A DNA stretch of 54,900 nucleotides, from positions 1-54,900 of the forward strand of contig JAEYOJ010000143.1 in NCBI GenBank assembly GCA_023411815.1. Direction: 5' to 3'. This document shows, piece after piece, positions 15,626-23,237 of this stretch. The notes under the pieces were generated by a model. The model did not search any database. It saw nothing but the letters and a program-made list of their open reading frames with translations, and was not told the DNA's origin. The number at the start of each line of letters is the position of its first letter. Position 1 is the first letter of the stretch. Both the position numbers and the translations under genes were made by a program. The stretch comes from Pseudomonadota bacterium (GTDB lineage: Bacteria; Desulfobacterota; Desulfovibrionia; Desulfovibrionales; Desulfovibrionaceae).

Positions 15626-16783
15626 GTGAGCGATAAGAGCAAGACCAAGGCCGAGCTTCTCCAGGAAATCGTCGAGCTGCGCCGCAGGGAGGCCGACTTC
15701 CGCACCCTCCAGGGGGAGCACGGCCAGGCTCTGCGCGCGCTGTGCGAGAGGGTCAAGGAACTTGACTGCCTCTACGCCATCACACGCCTGGCGGGGCGGG
15801 AGGACATCTCCCAGGACGAGCTGTTCCAGCGCGTCACCGAACGCGTCGCCATGTCCTGGCAGTACCCGGAGATCACCTGCGTAAGGCTCGTCGCTGGCGG
15901 CGACACATATGTCACGTCCAACTACAAGCGGGCACGCTGGCGCCAGACGAGCCCGGTTGTCGTGCACGGCGAGCCGGCCGGGGAACTCGAGGTCGGCTAT
16001 CTGGAGGAGCGTCCACCCCAGGACGAAGGCCCCTTTCTCAAGGAGGAGCGGAGCCTCATCGACGCCGTGGCGGATCGGCTCGCGCGCATCATCGAAGCCA
16101 AGCGGACCGAGGAACACGTGCGGGTTCTCTCCCGCGAGCTCATCAAGGCCCAGGAATGCGAACGTCAGCGCATTGCCAGGGAACTGCACGACAATGTGGC
16201 CCAGGAGCTCTCCATGCAGCGCATGGGCATCGAAGCCCTGCTGGGCGAGGAAAACGCCCCGGCCGACAAGCTGCGCCACTGCCTGTCGCTCGTGTCCACG
16301 CGGCTGACCGCCAGCATCGCGGCCGTGCGCGACCTTTCCTACGATCTCCAGCCGCCGGGACTCGAACAGCTCGGCTTCGTCCCCACCGTGTTCCGCCACT
16401 GCGAGGACTTCTCCCTCCGCCACGGGCTGCGCGTCGTCTTCTTCGCCGACGGCATGGACGACCTGCGCCTTGATTTCGAGACGCAGATCAACCTGTACAG
16501 GATCATCCAGGAGGCCCTGGCCAACGCGCGCAGGCACGCCCAGGCCACGCAGGTCCAGGTGCGGCTCGTCGCATCCTTTCCGCACATCCTCCTGCGCATA
16601 GAGGACAACGGCTGCGGCTTCGATGCCGAGGCGCGCCTGACCGAGGCCCTGCGGGAAAAACGCATGGGCTTGTGGAGCATGCAGGAACGGGCCAGGCTTC
16701 TTGGAGGCCGGATGACCATCCGCTCCAGACCTGGCTCTGGGACGAAGCTGGTTGCCGAGATTCCCTGCCGGGAGAAGCCATGA
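15626..16783 (+). CDS. NarX-type sensor histidine kinase (cytosolic)
   Basis: I start at GTG 15626 with GGGAG 8 nt upstream; the in-frame ATG at 15533 lies inside the preceding terminator hairpins. The 385-residue product has a coiled-coil start (residues 5-40), a GAF-like domain (about 45-155), then RQRIARELHDNVAQELS, the HisKA_3 phosphoacceptor helix with His188, and an HATPase_c domain with NARRHAQA, DNGCGFD and GLWSMQERARLLGG. No membrane segment is visible, so it senses a cytosolic cue. Its stop overlaps the regulator start (ATGA), marking a cognate pair. Confidence 0.9.
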   Translation: MSDKSKTKAELLQEIVELRRREADFRTLQGEHGQALRALCERVKELDCLYAITRLAGREDISQDELFQRVTERVAMSWQYPEITCVRLVAGGDTYVTSNYKRARWRQTSPVVVHGEPAGELEVGYLEERPPQDEGPFLKEERSLIDAVADRLARIIEAKRTEEHVRVLSRELIKAQECERQRIARELHDNVAQELSMQRMGIEALLGEENAPADKLRHCLSLVSTRLTASIAAVRDLSYDLQPPGLEQLGFVPTVFRHCEDFSLRHGLRVVFFADGMDDLRLDFETQINLYRIIQEALANARRHAQATQVQVRLVASFPHILLRIEDNGCGFDAEARLTEALREKRMGLWSMQERARLLGGRMTIRSRPGSGTKLVAEIPCREKP

Positions 16784-17460
16784 ATTCCGTAATACGCCTC
16801 ATCGTGGTCGACGACCACCCGCTGTTCCGCGAAGGGCTCAAGTCCATCGTGTCCCGCGACACGCGCTTCTCCATCGCCGGCGAGGCAGGCAGCGGCGCCG
16901 AAGCCCTGCAGCTGGCGTCTTCGGTCGAGCCGGAGATCATCCTCCTGGACATCTCCCTGCCGGACGCGAACGGTCTGGACCTGATCAGCCAATTCAAGGA
17001 CCGGCTCCCCGCGTCGCACGTCGTCGTGGTCAGCATGCACGCCAAGCTCGATCTCATCGCCGCGGCCTTCAAGGCCGGAGCCGAAGCCTACCTGGTCAAG
17101 GAATCCACGGCCGAGCGCCTGCTCCAGGCCTTGGATGCGGTCAGCCGTGACCAGCAGTACCTGGACAGCTCAATCTCTCCCAAGGTGGTGCAAAAGCTCC
17201 TGGAGTTCTCGACCCGACGCGCCCAGATGACGGATTCGGCCTACGGCACGCTCACCCAGCGGGAGCAGCAGATCATGCGCCTGCTGGCCGAGGGCTGCTC
17301 CGCATCCGCCATCGCCGGCAAACTGTTCATCACGCGCAAGACCGTCGAGAACCACCGCGCCAACATCATGAGCAAACTCGGCCTGAAGAACCTGGCCGAT
17401 CTCGTGCGCTACGCCGCCCGTCTCGGGTTGATCGATCTCGACGCCATGCCGGAAGCCTGA
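16780..17460 (+). CDS. NarL/LuxR-family response regulator
   Basis: A 226-residue regulator starting at ATG 16780 (GGAG just upstream), overlapping the kinase stop. The receiver has the acidic pair DD at 11-12, phosphoacceptor Asp57 in LLDISLPD, and the conserved Lys in LVKES. The output is a LuxR-type helix-turn-helix: LTQREQQIMRLLAEGCSASAIAGKLFITRKT. It should be phosphorylated by the upstream kinase and bind promoter DNA; targets are not shown by the sequence. An 8-bp inverted repeat GTTTGGCG/CGCCAAAC follows at 17474-17506 but lacks a T-tract. Confidence 0.93.
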   Translation: MNSVIRLIVVDDHPLFREGLKSIVSRDTRFSIAGEAGSGAEALQLASSVEPEIILLDISLPDANGLDLISQFKDRLPASHVVVVSMHAKLDLIAAAFKAGAEAYLVKESTAERLLQALDAVSRDQQYLDSSISPKVVQKLLEFSTRRAQMTDSAYGTLTQREQQIMRLLAEGCSASAIAGKLFITRKTVENHRANIMSKLGLKNLADLVRYAARLGLIDLDAMPEA

Positions 17461-17642
17461 ACGCGCCGAGCCAGTTTGGCGTTTACTCTTGAATGCTCCG
17501 CCAAACAGCCGTAAAGACTCTCAGGACACGCCCGCATCGGGTGAAGCGGACCGCCCGGCCAGGATACTCCCGGCAGGCTCGGTTTCGCCGAAACGCCAGG
17601 CGCGCCGTACTTCAAGACCCGTTCGCCATTATCATGGTGGCC

Positions 17643-17659
17643 TTGGCACAAGGCCGGCA
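17643..17659 (+). promoter_or_regulatory. possible sigma-54 promoter for the UXS-galE pair
   Basis: TTGGCACAAGGCCGGCA matches the sigma-54 pattern TTGGCACRNNNNTTGCW in the -24 GG, the -12 GC, their spacing and most other bases; only the TT of the -12 box is changed. It ends 26 nt before the UXS start codon. Confidence 0.4.
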
Positions 17660-17685
17660 TAATCATTTTAAAAAGGCTGACATGC

Positions 17686-18639
17686 ATGCACCTGCGTAAA
17701 CGGATTCTCATAACGGGCGGCTCGGGCTTTCTCGGTTCGCATCTCTGCGAACGGCTGCTCGGCGAAGGCAATGAGGTCATCTGCGTCGACAATTTCTTCT
17801 GTTCGAGCAAATCGAACATCGCCCACCTTCTGGGCAACCCTTATTTCGAGCTCATCCGCCATGACGTGACCTTTCCGCTCTACATCGAGGTCGACGAAAT
17901 ATACAATCTGGCCTGCCCGGCCTCGCCCATCCACTACCAGACCGATCCGGTGCAGACGACCAAGACCTCGGTGCACGGAGCCATCAACATGCTCGGCCTG
18001 GCCAAGCGCACCAGGGCCAAGATATTCCAGGCCTCCACCTCCGAGGTATACGGCGACCCGAAGATTCATCCCCAGGAGGAGTCCTACTGGGGCAACGTGA
18101 ATCCCATTGGCCGGCGCGCATGCTACGACGAGGGCAAGCGCTGCGCCGAGACGCTCTTCTTCGACTACCACCGCCAGCACAAGCTGCGCATCAAGGTGGC
18201 CCGGATCTTCAACACGTACGGGCCGCGCATGCACCCCAACGACGGGCGGGTGGTCTCCAACTTCATCGTGCAGGCCCTCAAGGGCGAACCGCTGACCGTT
18301 TACGGCGACGGGAGCCAGACTCGCTCCTTCTGCTACGTGGACGACCTCATCGAGGCCTTCGTGCGCTTCATGGCCACGCCGGACGACATCGCGGGCCCCA
18401 TCAACCTCGGCAATCCGGGCGAGTTCACCATCCTGGAGCTTGCCAGGCAGGTCATCGACTTGACCGGCTCCAAGTCCAGGATCGATTTCAGGCCCCTGCC
18501 CTCGGACGACCCGACCCAGCGCAAGCCGAACATCGCCAAGGCCAAGGATATTCTCGGCTGGGAGCCCAAGGTGCCCCTGCGCGACGGACTCGCCCGCACC
18601 ATCTCCTATTTCGAGGAGGTCATCCGCAATGGGTTCTAA
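17686..18639 (+). CDS. uxs: UDP-glucuronate decarboxylase (UDP-xylose synthase)
   Basis: A 317-residue extended short-chain dehydrogenase/reductase. ITGGSGFLGSHL (10-20) is the NAD-binding glycine motif; QASTSEVYGDP, Tyr147 and Lys151 in ACYDEGKR form the catalytic triad. HPNDGRVVSNFIVQAL and GDGSQTRSFCYVDDL are diagnostic of UXS over other sugar-nucleotide epimerases. The enzyme converts UDP-glucuronate to UDP-xylose in the cytosol, feeding LPS or exopolysaccharide synthesis. Its last 11 bp overlap the galE start, so the pair forms an operon, possibly from the sigma-54-like site upstream. Confidence 0.93.
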   Translation: MHLRKRILITGGSGFLGSHLCERLLGEGNEVICVDNFFCSSKSNIAHLLGNPYFELIRHDVTFPLYIEVDEIYNLACPASPIHYQTDPVQTTKTSVHGAINMLGLAKRTRAKIFQASTSEVYGDPKIHPQEESYWGNVNPIGRRACYDEGKRCAETLFFDYHRQHKLRIKVARIFNTYGPRMHPNDGRVVSNFIVQALKGEPLTVYGDGSQTRSFCYVDDLIEAFVRFMATPDDIAGPINLGNPGEFTILELARQVIDLTGSKSRIDFRPLPSDDPTQRKPNIAKAKDILGWEPKVPLRDGLARTISYFEEVIRNGF

Positions 18640-19609
18640 GGGCTGCGTGCTGGTCGTCGGAGGCGCGGGCTACATCGGCTCGCACGCCTGCAAGGAACTG
18701 CACCGGCGCGGGTACGACGTGGTCGTCCTGGACAACCTCGTCTACGGCCACCGCGAGTTCGCCAAATGGGGCGAGTTCGTGCTCGGCGACATCGCCGATC
18801 CGCTCCAGCTGAAGCTCGTCTTCAAAGCCTACCCCATCAAGGCGGTCATGCACTTCGCCGCCTTCGCCTATGTCGGCGAATCGGTCAGCGACCCGCAGAG
18901 GTATTACCTCAACAACGTAGCTTATACATTGAACCTCCTGCAGGCCATGCGAGAGGCCGGGGTCGACAAGTTCATCTTCTCCTCCACCTGCGCGACGTAC
19001 GGCAATCCGCAGGTCATTCCCATCCCCGAGGACCACCCGCAGGCGCCCATAAATCCCTACGGCCGAGGCAAGCTCATGGTGGAGAACATCATGGCCGACT
19101 ATGCCCAGGCCTATGGCTTCAAATACGTAAGCCTGCGCTACTTCAACGCCGCCGGCGCCGACCCCGACGCCGAAATCGGCGAGTGGCACGAGCCGGAAAC
19201 GCACCTGATCCCCCTGGTGCTCCGGGCGGCCCTGGACCCGGGCAAACCCATCAAGGTCTTCGGCACGGATTACGATACGCCTGACGGCACGTGCATCCGC
19301 GACTACATCCACGTCACTGACCTGGCGGACGCCCACATCCTGGCCCTGGAGTACCTGCTCGGCGGCGAAAAGGGCGGGGTGTTCAATCTCGGCAACGGGC
19401 AGGGCTATTCCGTGAGGGAGATCATCGAGACCGCGCGCCGGGTGACGGGCAGGGATATCCCCGTCATCGAGGACAAGCGCAGGCCCGGCGATCCTGCGCG
19501 GCTCGTCGGCAGTTCCGCGCGCATCAAGGCGGAGTTCGGCTGGAAGCCCAGAAATATCGAGATCGAGCGCATCCTCTCCACTGCCTGGAAGTGGCATTCG
19601 AGGACCTGA
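18629..19609 (+). CDS. galE: UDP-glucose 4-epimerase
   Basis: A 326-residue SDR epimerase. VVGGAGYIGSHA (9-20) binds NAD; FSSTCATYG, Tyr144 and Lys148 in NPYGRGK supply the catalytic Ser/Thr-Tyr-Lys. RYFNAAGADPDAEIGE and the GTCIRDYIHVTDLADAH segment are typical of GalE. It interconverts UDP-glucose and UDP-galactose. Together with UXS it supplies precursors for surface polysaccharides. The ATG lies inside the UXS 3' end and the gene is followed by a strong terminator. Confidence 0.93.
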   Translation: MGSKGCVLVVGGAGYIGSHACKELHRRGYDVVVLDNLVYGHREFAKWGEFVLGDIADPLQLKLVFKAYPIKAVMHFAAFAYVGESVSDPQRYYLNNVAYTLNLLQAMREAGVDKFIFSSTCATYGNPQVIPIPEDHPQAPINPYGRGKLMVENIMADYAQAYGFKYVSLRYFNAAGADPDAEIGEWHEPETHLIPLVLRAALDPGKPIKVFGTDYDTPDGTCIRDYIHVTDLADAHILALEYLLGGEKGGVFNLGNGQGYSVREIIETARRVTGRDIPVIEDKRRPGDPARLVGSSARIKAEFGWKPRNIEIERILSTAWKWHSRT

Positions 19610-19758
19610 ACCCGCGCGTCTCCGCCCGTTCCAATCATCCCGGCAAGGCGCGCTATGGCGCTGGCCGCAAGCCTTTCGCCGCGCGATCGGCAAGCCGGAA
19701 TGGCGGGTGCAGACGGTCAGCAAGAACAGAACGATCGAAGCATGCCCAAAGCATGTCG

Positions 19759-19796
19759 AAAGGCCCGGCAGGAAATCCTGCCGGGCCTTTCTCTTT
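19759..19796 (+). terminator. terminator after galE
   Basis: A perfect 15-bp stem, AAAGGCCCGGCAGGA paired with TCCTGCCGGGCCTTT (19759-19790), with a 2-nt gap and CTCTTT after it. The A-run on the other side means it could also stop transcripts from the minus-strand genes to the right. Confidence 0.88.
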
Positions 19797-19864
19797 GGAA
19801 ATACCATCGCCGACCTGCAAAGGCCTCGCGATGCAGTTGAGCGGATCGCCCTGGAATCTTAACC

Positions 19865-20356
19865 CTATGCGTCGCCGGGGTTGCGCTTGCCGCTCAGGCT
19901 CTCGATGGCTATGCGCACGACCATGGTGGCGGCTATCGCCGCTGCCGGCAGTTCGTGCGGCCCGGGCGCATAGTGCTCCATGAACTTCGCCAAAGCCAGG
20001 GCTTTGTCCTCGCCCTTCTCGATGATCTCGGCCCTGCCCTCGCCGCACAGACTCACGTAATGAGTGGTCCAATCGCAGCCGTTGCCTCCGGGTTTGAGCG
20101 CCTCGGAAAGCACGATGCTGAATGCCACGCGCGGATTGCCGCGCAGGATGTCGGCCTTGCGTCCCGTGGGCGCCCCGTGGATGTACAACGCGCCGTCGGC
20201 ATAGCCGTAGTTCACCGGCAACACGTAGAGGCGGTCCTCTTCGCCGGACGAGCCTTGGCCGGATCGCTCACACATGGCCAGATGGCAGACGCGTCCCTGG
20301 CGCAGCAGGGCCTCCAGTTCGGTCTTGTCGGTGATCTCGCGGTCCTTGCGTCTCAT
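19865..20356 (-). CDS. pyridoxamine 5'-phosphate oxidase-like flavoprotein
   Basis: A 163-residue split-barrel protein: MRRKDREITD and a helix with LLRQGRVCHLAM, then LYVLPVNYGYADGALYIHGA (the FMN-contact strands), GRKADILRGNPRVAFSI and a YVSLCGEGRAEII strand. This is the pattern of NimA/PPOx-fold proteins that reduce small molecules such as nitroimidazoles or bind haem or FMN. The true substrate is unknown. It starts 3 bp after the amidotransferase stop, so the two are co-transcribed. Confidence 0.85.
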   Translation of the reverse strand: MRRKDREITDKTELEALLRQGRVCHLAMCERSGQGSSGEEDRLYVLPVNYGYADGALYIHGAPTGRKADILRGNPRVAFSIVLSEALKPGGNGCDWTTHYVSLCGEGRAEIIEKGEDKALALAKFMEHYAPGPHELPAAAIAATMVVRIAIESLSGKRNPGDA

Positions 20357-20359
20357 GGG

Positions 20360-21049
20360 CTACCTGAAAAACCTGTCGCACAGGCTGCGGCACAGGCGGT
20401 TGAGGGTTGGCAGATACTCGTCGGCTTGCTGAAGGATCGTCCGCGCATCCTGCACCGTGGGCTCCGGAGCAAGAGCGCCTCCGAGGTCGGCGGCAATGCG
20501 CTCCAGGCTGTCCCTGGTGGTCTCCAGGTGGAACTGCAGGCCAAGCACCTGCTCGCCCAGGGCGAAAGCCTGGGGGCAGGTCTCGCTTTCAGCCAGGAGC
20601 AGGGCGTGGCGCGGCAGTTCGAATGCGTCGTAATGCCACTGGAGCACCGTGAACTCAGGCGGGAAGTCCGCCAGATAGCGCAGGCTGGAAGCATAGGGCG
20701 TAAGTCGCACGGTCCGCCAGCCGACCTCGGGCCGGGGCGAGCGTCCGACATGCGCGCCCAGGGCCTGAGCCAGGAGCTGCGCCCCGAAGCAGAGGCCCAG
20801 CACGTGGCGGCCCTGGGCAACGGCCTTGGCGATATGCTCCTTCTCGGCCCTGAGCCAGGGATGCCTGACAACGTCGTTCACGCTCATGGGGCCGCCCGTG
20901 ACGACCAGGGCGTCATAATCCCGCGGCAGAGGCAGGGCTTCCCCGGCGTGCAGTCTCGTGCGCGTAAGGTCGAAGCCCTTTTCGCCCGCCCACTGCTCCA
21001 TATAGGCTCCCCCGCCATAGGGAGCGTGCTCGATGAAATGCATGCGCAT
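20360..21049 (-). CDS. class I glutamine amidotransferase domain protein
   Basis: A 229-residue stand-alone GATase1. VLGLCFGAQLLAQALG carries the nucleophile Cys87, and GLQFHLE holds the catalytic His and following Glu. The oxyanion region TGGPMS is present. The family, often annotated as GMP-synthase-like, includes gamma-glutamyl hydrolases and enzymes of uncertain role; there is no synthetase partner here. It is the first gene of a pair with the PPOx-like protein. ATG start with GGAGC-type binding site upstream. Confidence 0.85.
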   Translation of the reverse strand: MRMHFIEHAPYGGGAYMEQWAGEKGFDLTRTRLHAGEALPLPRDYDALVVTGGPMSVNDVVRHPWLRAEKEHIAKAVAQGRHVLGLCFGAQLLAQALGAHVGRSPRPEVGWRTVRLTPYASSLRYLADFPPEFTVLQWHYDAFELPRHALLLAESETCPQAFALGEQVLGLQFHLETTRDSLERIAADLGGALAPEPTVQDARTILQQADEYLPTLNRLCRSLCDRFFR

Positions 21050-21078
21050 GCTCTGCTCCTGTCGGGCCAGGACATGAA

Positions 21079-21112
21079 AACGAGGGCGACGGCGAAGTTC
21101 GCGCCGTCGCCC
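21079..21112 (-). terminator. terminator of the TPR gene
   Basis: GGGCGACGGCG pairs perfectly with CGCCGTCGCCC (11 bp, 21084-21112). Read on the minus strand it is followed by TCGTTTTC, so it ends the transcript from the TPR gene on the right. Confidence 0.75.
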
Positions 21113-21169
21113 GAGTGTGGCTATACGCCCAAGCGGGGAAGAAGAGAAGGCGCAGCGGCCCTCTCCGCC

Positions 21170-22033
21170 TTAGATATCGAACTTGATGGGCTGCCCCGAG
21201 CCGCCTTGGGCCTTGCCGCCGGCTCCGCGGCCGAACACGCGCGGCTGGGCCTGCTTCATGATCTCCTTGGCTTCCTCGGAATAGGGGTTGAGCTCAAGGA
21301 CCTGCTGCGCCGAGTCGAAGGCCTCGTCCCACTTGCGCAGCTTGATGGCCAGCTGGGCCATGCGCAGGTATATGCGCTCGTTGCCGCCAAAGTTCTTGAA
21401 GGCCTCCTTGACGAAGTGCTCGGCCTTCTCCAACTCGCCCAGGGATTCCTGCACATTGATGATGTACGAATAGGGTCGCGGGTCACGGTTGTCCTGGCGC
21501 ATGGCGGCTTCGAAAAACTCCAGTGCTTCCGGGGCCAAACCGGCCCTGAACAGGCGCTGGCCGATGTCCTGGTTGATGCCAGGCTCGTCGGGGAAAAGCT
21601 CCTGAGTCCTGCGCAGCACCTTGCGCGCCTCGATGAAGTTCTTCTCGTCCAGGAGTTTCTGCCCCTGCAGTATGTAGCGGTCTATCTCGTTCTTACGCTT
21701 GCGGAATTTATCTATCTCGGCCTTCTCGATGGCATCGCTTATGGTCTTGAGCACCTTGGTCAGAGTATCATAGAGGGCCTTTTCCTGCCCCTTTTTGTAC
21801 GTCAGCCCCTTGGGGAAGATGTTGCGCATTTCGTCCATGGCGGTGAGCGTTCGCAAGACCTCGCCCAACAGGATTTCCAGCTCGAACCTCTCCCGTCCGA
21901 AAATGTTGTTGGACTTCATAAGCAGTTCGAGCGCATCCACCACGCACTGCATCGTTCGGATGGCCTCGAACTTATTTACATACGCCTTGGCGCGGTTGAT
22001 GTGTCGGATTACTTCCTTGAACTCTTCACTCAT
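21170..22033 (-). CDS. tetratricopeptide repeat protein
   Basis: A 287-residue soluble protein. Residues 1-130 are helical, with a basic/coiled segment around IDKFRKRKNEIDRY. Residues 120-270 contain TPR units (QGQKLLDEKNFIEARKVLRR, AGLAPEALEFFEAAMR, LGELEKAEHFVKEAF, LRKWDEAFDSAQQVLELNP). The C-terminus is Gly-rich and ends PIKFDI. No signal peptide. TPRs mediate protein contacts; the partner is unknown. It is transcribed alone, ends at a clear terminator, and has a perfect 20-bp palindrome 61 bp upstream of its start. Confidence 0.8.
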   Translation of the reverse strand: MSEEFKEVIRHINRAKAYVNKFEAIRTMQCVVDALELLMKSNNIFGRERFELEILLGEVLRTLTAMDEMRNIFPKGLTYKKGQEKALYDTLTKVLKTISDAIEKAEIDKFRKRKNEIDRYILQGQKLLDEKNFIEARKVLRRTQELFPDEPGINQDIGQRLFRAGLAPEALEFFEAAMRQDNRDPRPYSYIINVQESLGELEKAEHFVKEAFKNFGGNERIYLRMAQLAIKLRKWDEAFDSAQQVLELNPYSEEAKEIMKQAQPRVFGRGAGGKAQGGSGQPIKFDI

Positions 22034-22093
22034 GTCCTACTCCGTGCAATGCATGATGGAGACGCCATCCGCCAAACCAGGACAGAACGATTC

Positions 22094-22113
22094 CAATGTC
22101 GAATTCGACATTG
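22094..22113. promoter_or_regulatory. perfect 20-bp palindrome, candidate operator
   Basis: The half-site CAATGTCGAA is followed directly by its reverse complement TTCGACATTG. It lies 61 bp before the minus-strand TPR gene and 221 bp before the plus-strand selenoprotein gene. A dyad of this length with no spacer suits a dimeric repressor; no T-tract follows, so it is not a terminator. Confidence 0.6.
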
Positions 22114-22333
22114 TCGAAGGGCTTCCTTGCAGCACGCGCCAGCATGATGCGCGTTCAGGCTTGCGTCAGGTCGTCTCTGGAATGGCTTTTCTTAGACCTG
22201 ATTCCATGCACCATGTCAATCCACCCGCCCTGGGCCCCCGGCGGGCGCGGATTCCCTGGACTCCATCACCAATCATGGTACTTTTGCGGGAAAGGCATCC
22301 ATATTTCAAAATACTCAGCAGGAGGTTACTGGT

Positions 22334-22540
22334 ATGCCCCAGGTGCGCATCTACGGCAAGTCCGGTTGACCTTATACCGACCGGGCCAGGTCGGCCTACG
22401 GCGGTAAAGCCGAGTACGTGGACGTACAGCGAGACCAGGCCAAGCTGGACGAAATGCTCAAGCTTTCGAACGGGCAGCGCAGGGTTCCGACCATCCTGGA
22501 GGACGGAAAGATCAGCATCGGCTTCGCCGGCGGTTCCTGA
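22334..22540 (+). CDS. glutaredoxin-like selenoprotein (UXX-star type), TGA-encoded Sec at codon 12
   Basis: An ATG with AGGAGG 8 nt upstream (22320-22325) opens a frame MPQVRIYGKSG, then TGA at 22367-22369, then PYTDRARSAYGG and on to a second TGA at 22538-22540. Reading the first TGA as selenocysteine gives 68 residues with a GUPYT active site in place of the CPYC of glutaredoxin, a VDV strand, and RRVPTIL with the cis-Pro of the thioredoxin fold. The frame has no other stop and shows normal codon use on both sides of TGA. A SECIS-like hairpin starts 8 nt after the UGA, and a strong terminator follows the gene. Small Sec-containing thiol proteins of this kind are known in sulfate reducers. 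Standard gene callers would miss or truncate it. Confidence 0.88.
22377..22394 (+). promoter_or_regulatory. SECIS-like hairpin of the selenoprotein gene
   Basis: CCGACC pairs with GGTCGG around the loop GGGCCA. The loop G lies 16 nt after the first base of the UGA. Bacterial SECIS elements are small stems just downstream of UGA with a G at the start of the apical loop, recognised by SelB; this one fits in position and form. Confidence 0.7.
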
Positions 22541-22575
22541 AGCGTTTAGCCGCCCGCGTGCCGGGCGACGCGTGA

Positions 22576-22610
22576 CGGCCGCCTCCCTTGACGGGGGGCG
22601 GCCGCTTTTG
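22576..22610 (+). terminator. terminator after the selenoprotein gene
   Basis: CGGCCGCCTCCC pairs with GGGGGGCGGCCG (12 bp with one G-T pair, 22576-22604), loop TTGAC, followed by CTTTTG. Confidence 0.88.
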
Positions 22611-22705
22611 TCCGCGCAGGGCCAAGGCTGTTGCCTCCAAGCGCTGGAGAGGATACAAGTCTTTCCGTTCTTGGAAGGAAATAGACTCAGCCGCAAGGAG
22701 AATCC

Positions 22706-23170
22706 ATGCCCCTCGAAAGGGCGCTGCCCCAAGGCAGTTCCTGTCGCATCCAACGCGCGGCCCTTTTCGCAGCCCTGCTGGCGACGCTGGAAGGCACGCC
22801 GGCGTCATTGCACGCCGCCGCCCTGGATCGTCTCGAACGCGCAATGAACACGCCTTGCGACGACCTGCCCGACAAGTTCGCCAGCCTTCGCCTGCCCCAG
22901 GCCAGCCGCGAGGATCGGCTCTACGGGGCCATGCTCCTGTACCTGAGCCTCTGCGAGCCCCTGGCTTGGCGCACCGCCGTATGGGTGGGCCCGGACCTGG
23001 GGGGCGACGACCTGCAGGAATGCCTTCGCGTGAGCGGCGAGTTGGCCAAACCCGAGGCGGTTGCCGCCCTGGCCGAGGAGCTGTCCCTGGTCGTGGGCGG
23101 CCTGGCGCCAGAGACCCGCGTGCTGGGCACAACCCACGACAACCAAGCCAAGTTCGTCGTGCAGTCCTGA
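22706..23170 (+). CDS. hypothetical protein
   Basis: A 154-residue protein with AAGGAG ahead of its ATG and codon use like its neighbours. It is mostly helical by appearance, with no signal peptide, no membrane segment and no motif I recognise. Features worth noting are an LYGAMLLYLSLCEPLAW helix near the middle and a C-terminal strand pair (LSLVVGGLAPETRVLGT, NQAKFVVQS). It lies between a terminator and the FG-GAP gene, 67 bp before the latter, and may share its transcript. Function unknown. Confidence 0.7.
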   Translation: MPLERALPQGSSCRIQRAALFAALLATLEGTPASLHAAALDRLERAMNTPCDDLPDKFASLRLPQASREDRLYGAMLLYLSLCEPLAWRTAVWVGPDLGGDDLQECLRVSGELAKPEAVAALAEELSLVVGGLAPETRVLGTTHDNQAKFVVQS

Positions 23171-23237
23171 GACAATCCTGAACCTGACCCACCGAGGCAT
23201 GGCCGCCGGCCGTGCCCCATAGCGGAGGATTTCACCG

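Noticed and set aside
19955..22147. 730-codon plus-strand frame
   Set aside because: Runs antisense across three well-supported minus-strand genes, including a terminator between them.
22166..22753. 195-codon minus-strand frame over the selenoprotein gene
   Set aside because: It crosses a strong terminator and has no motif; the plus-strand reading explains the sequence better.
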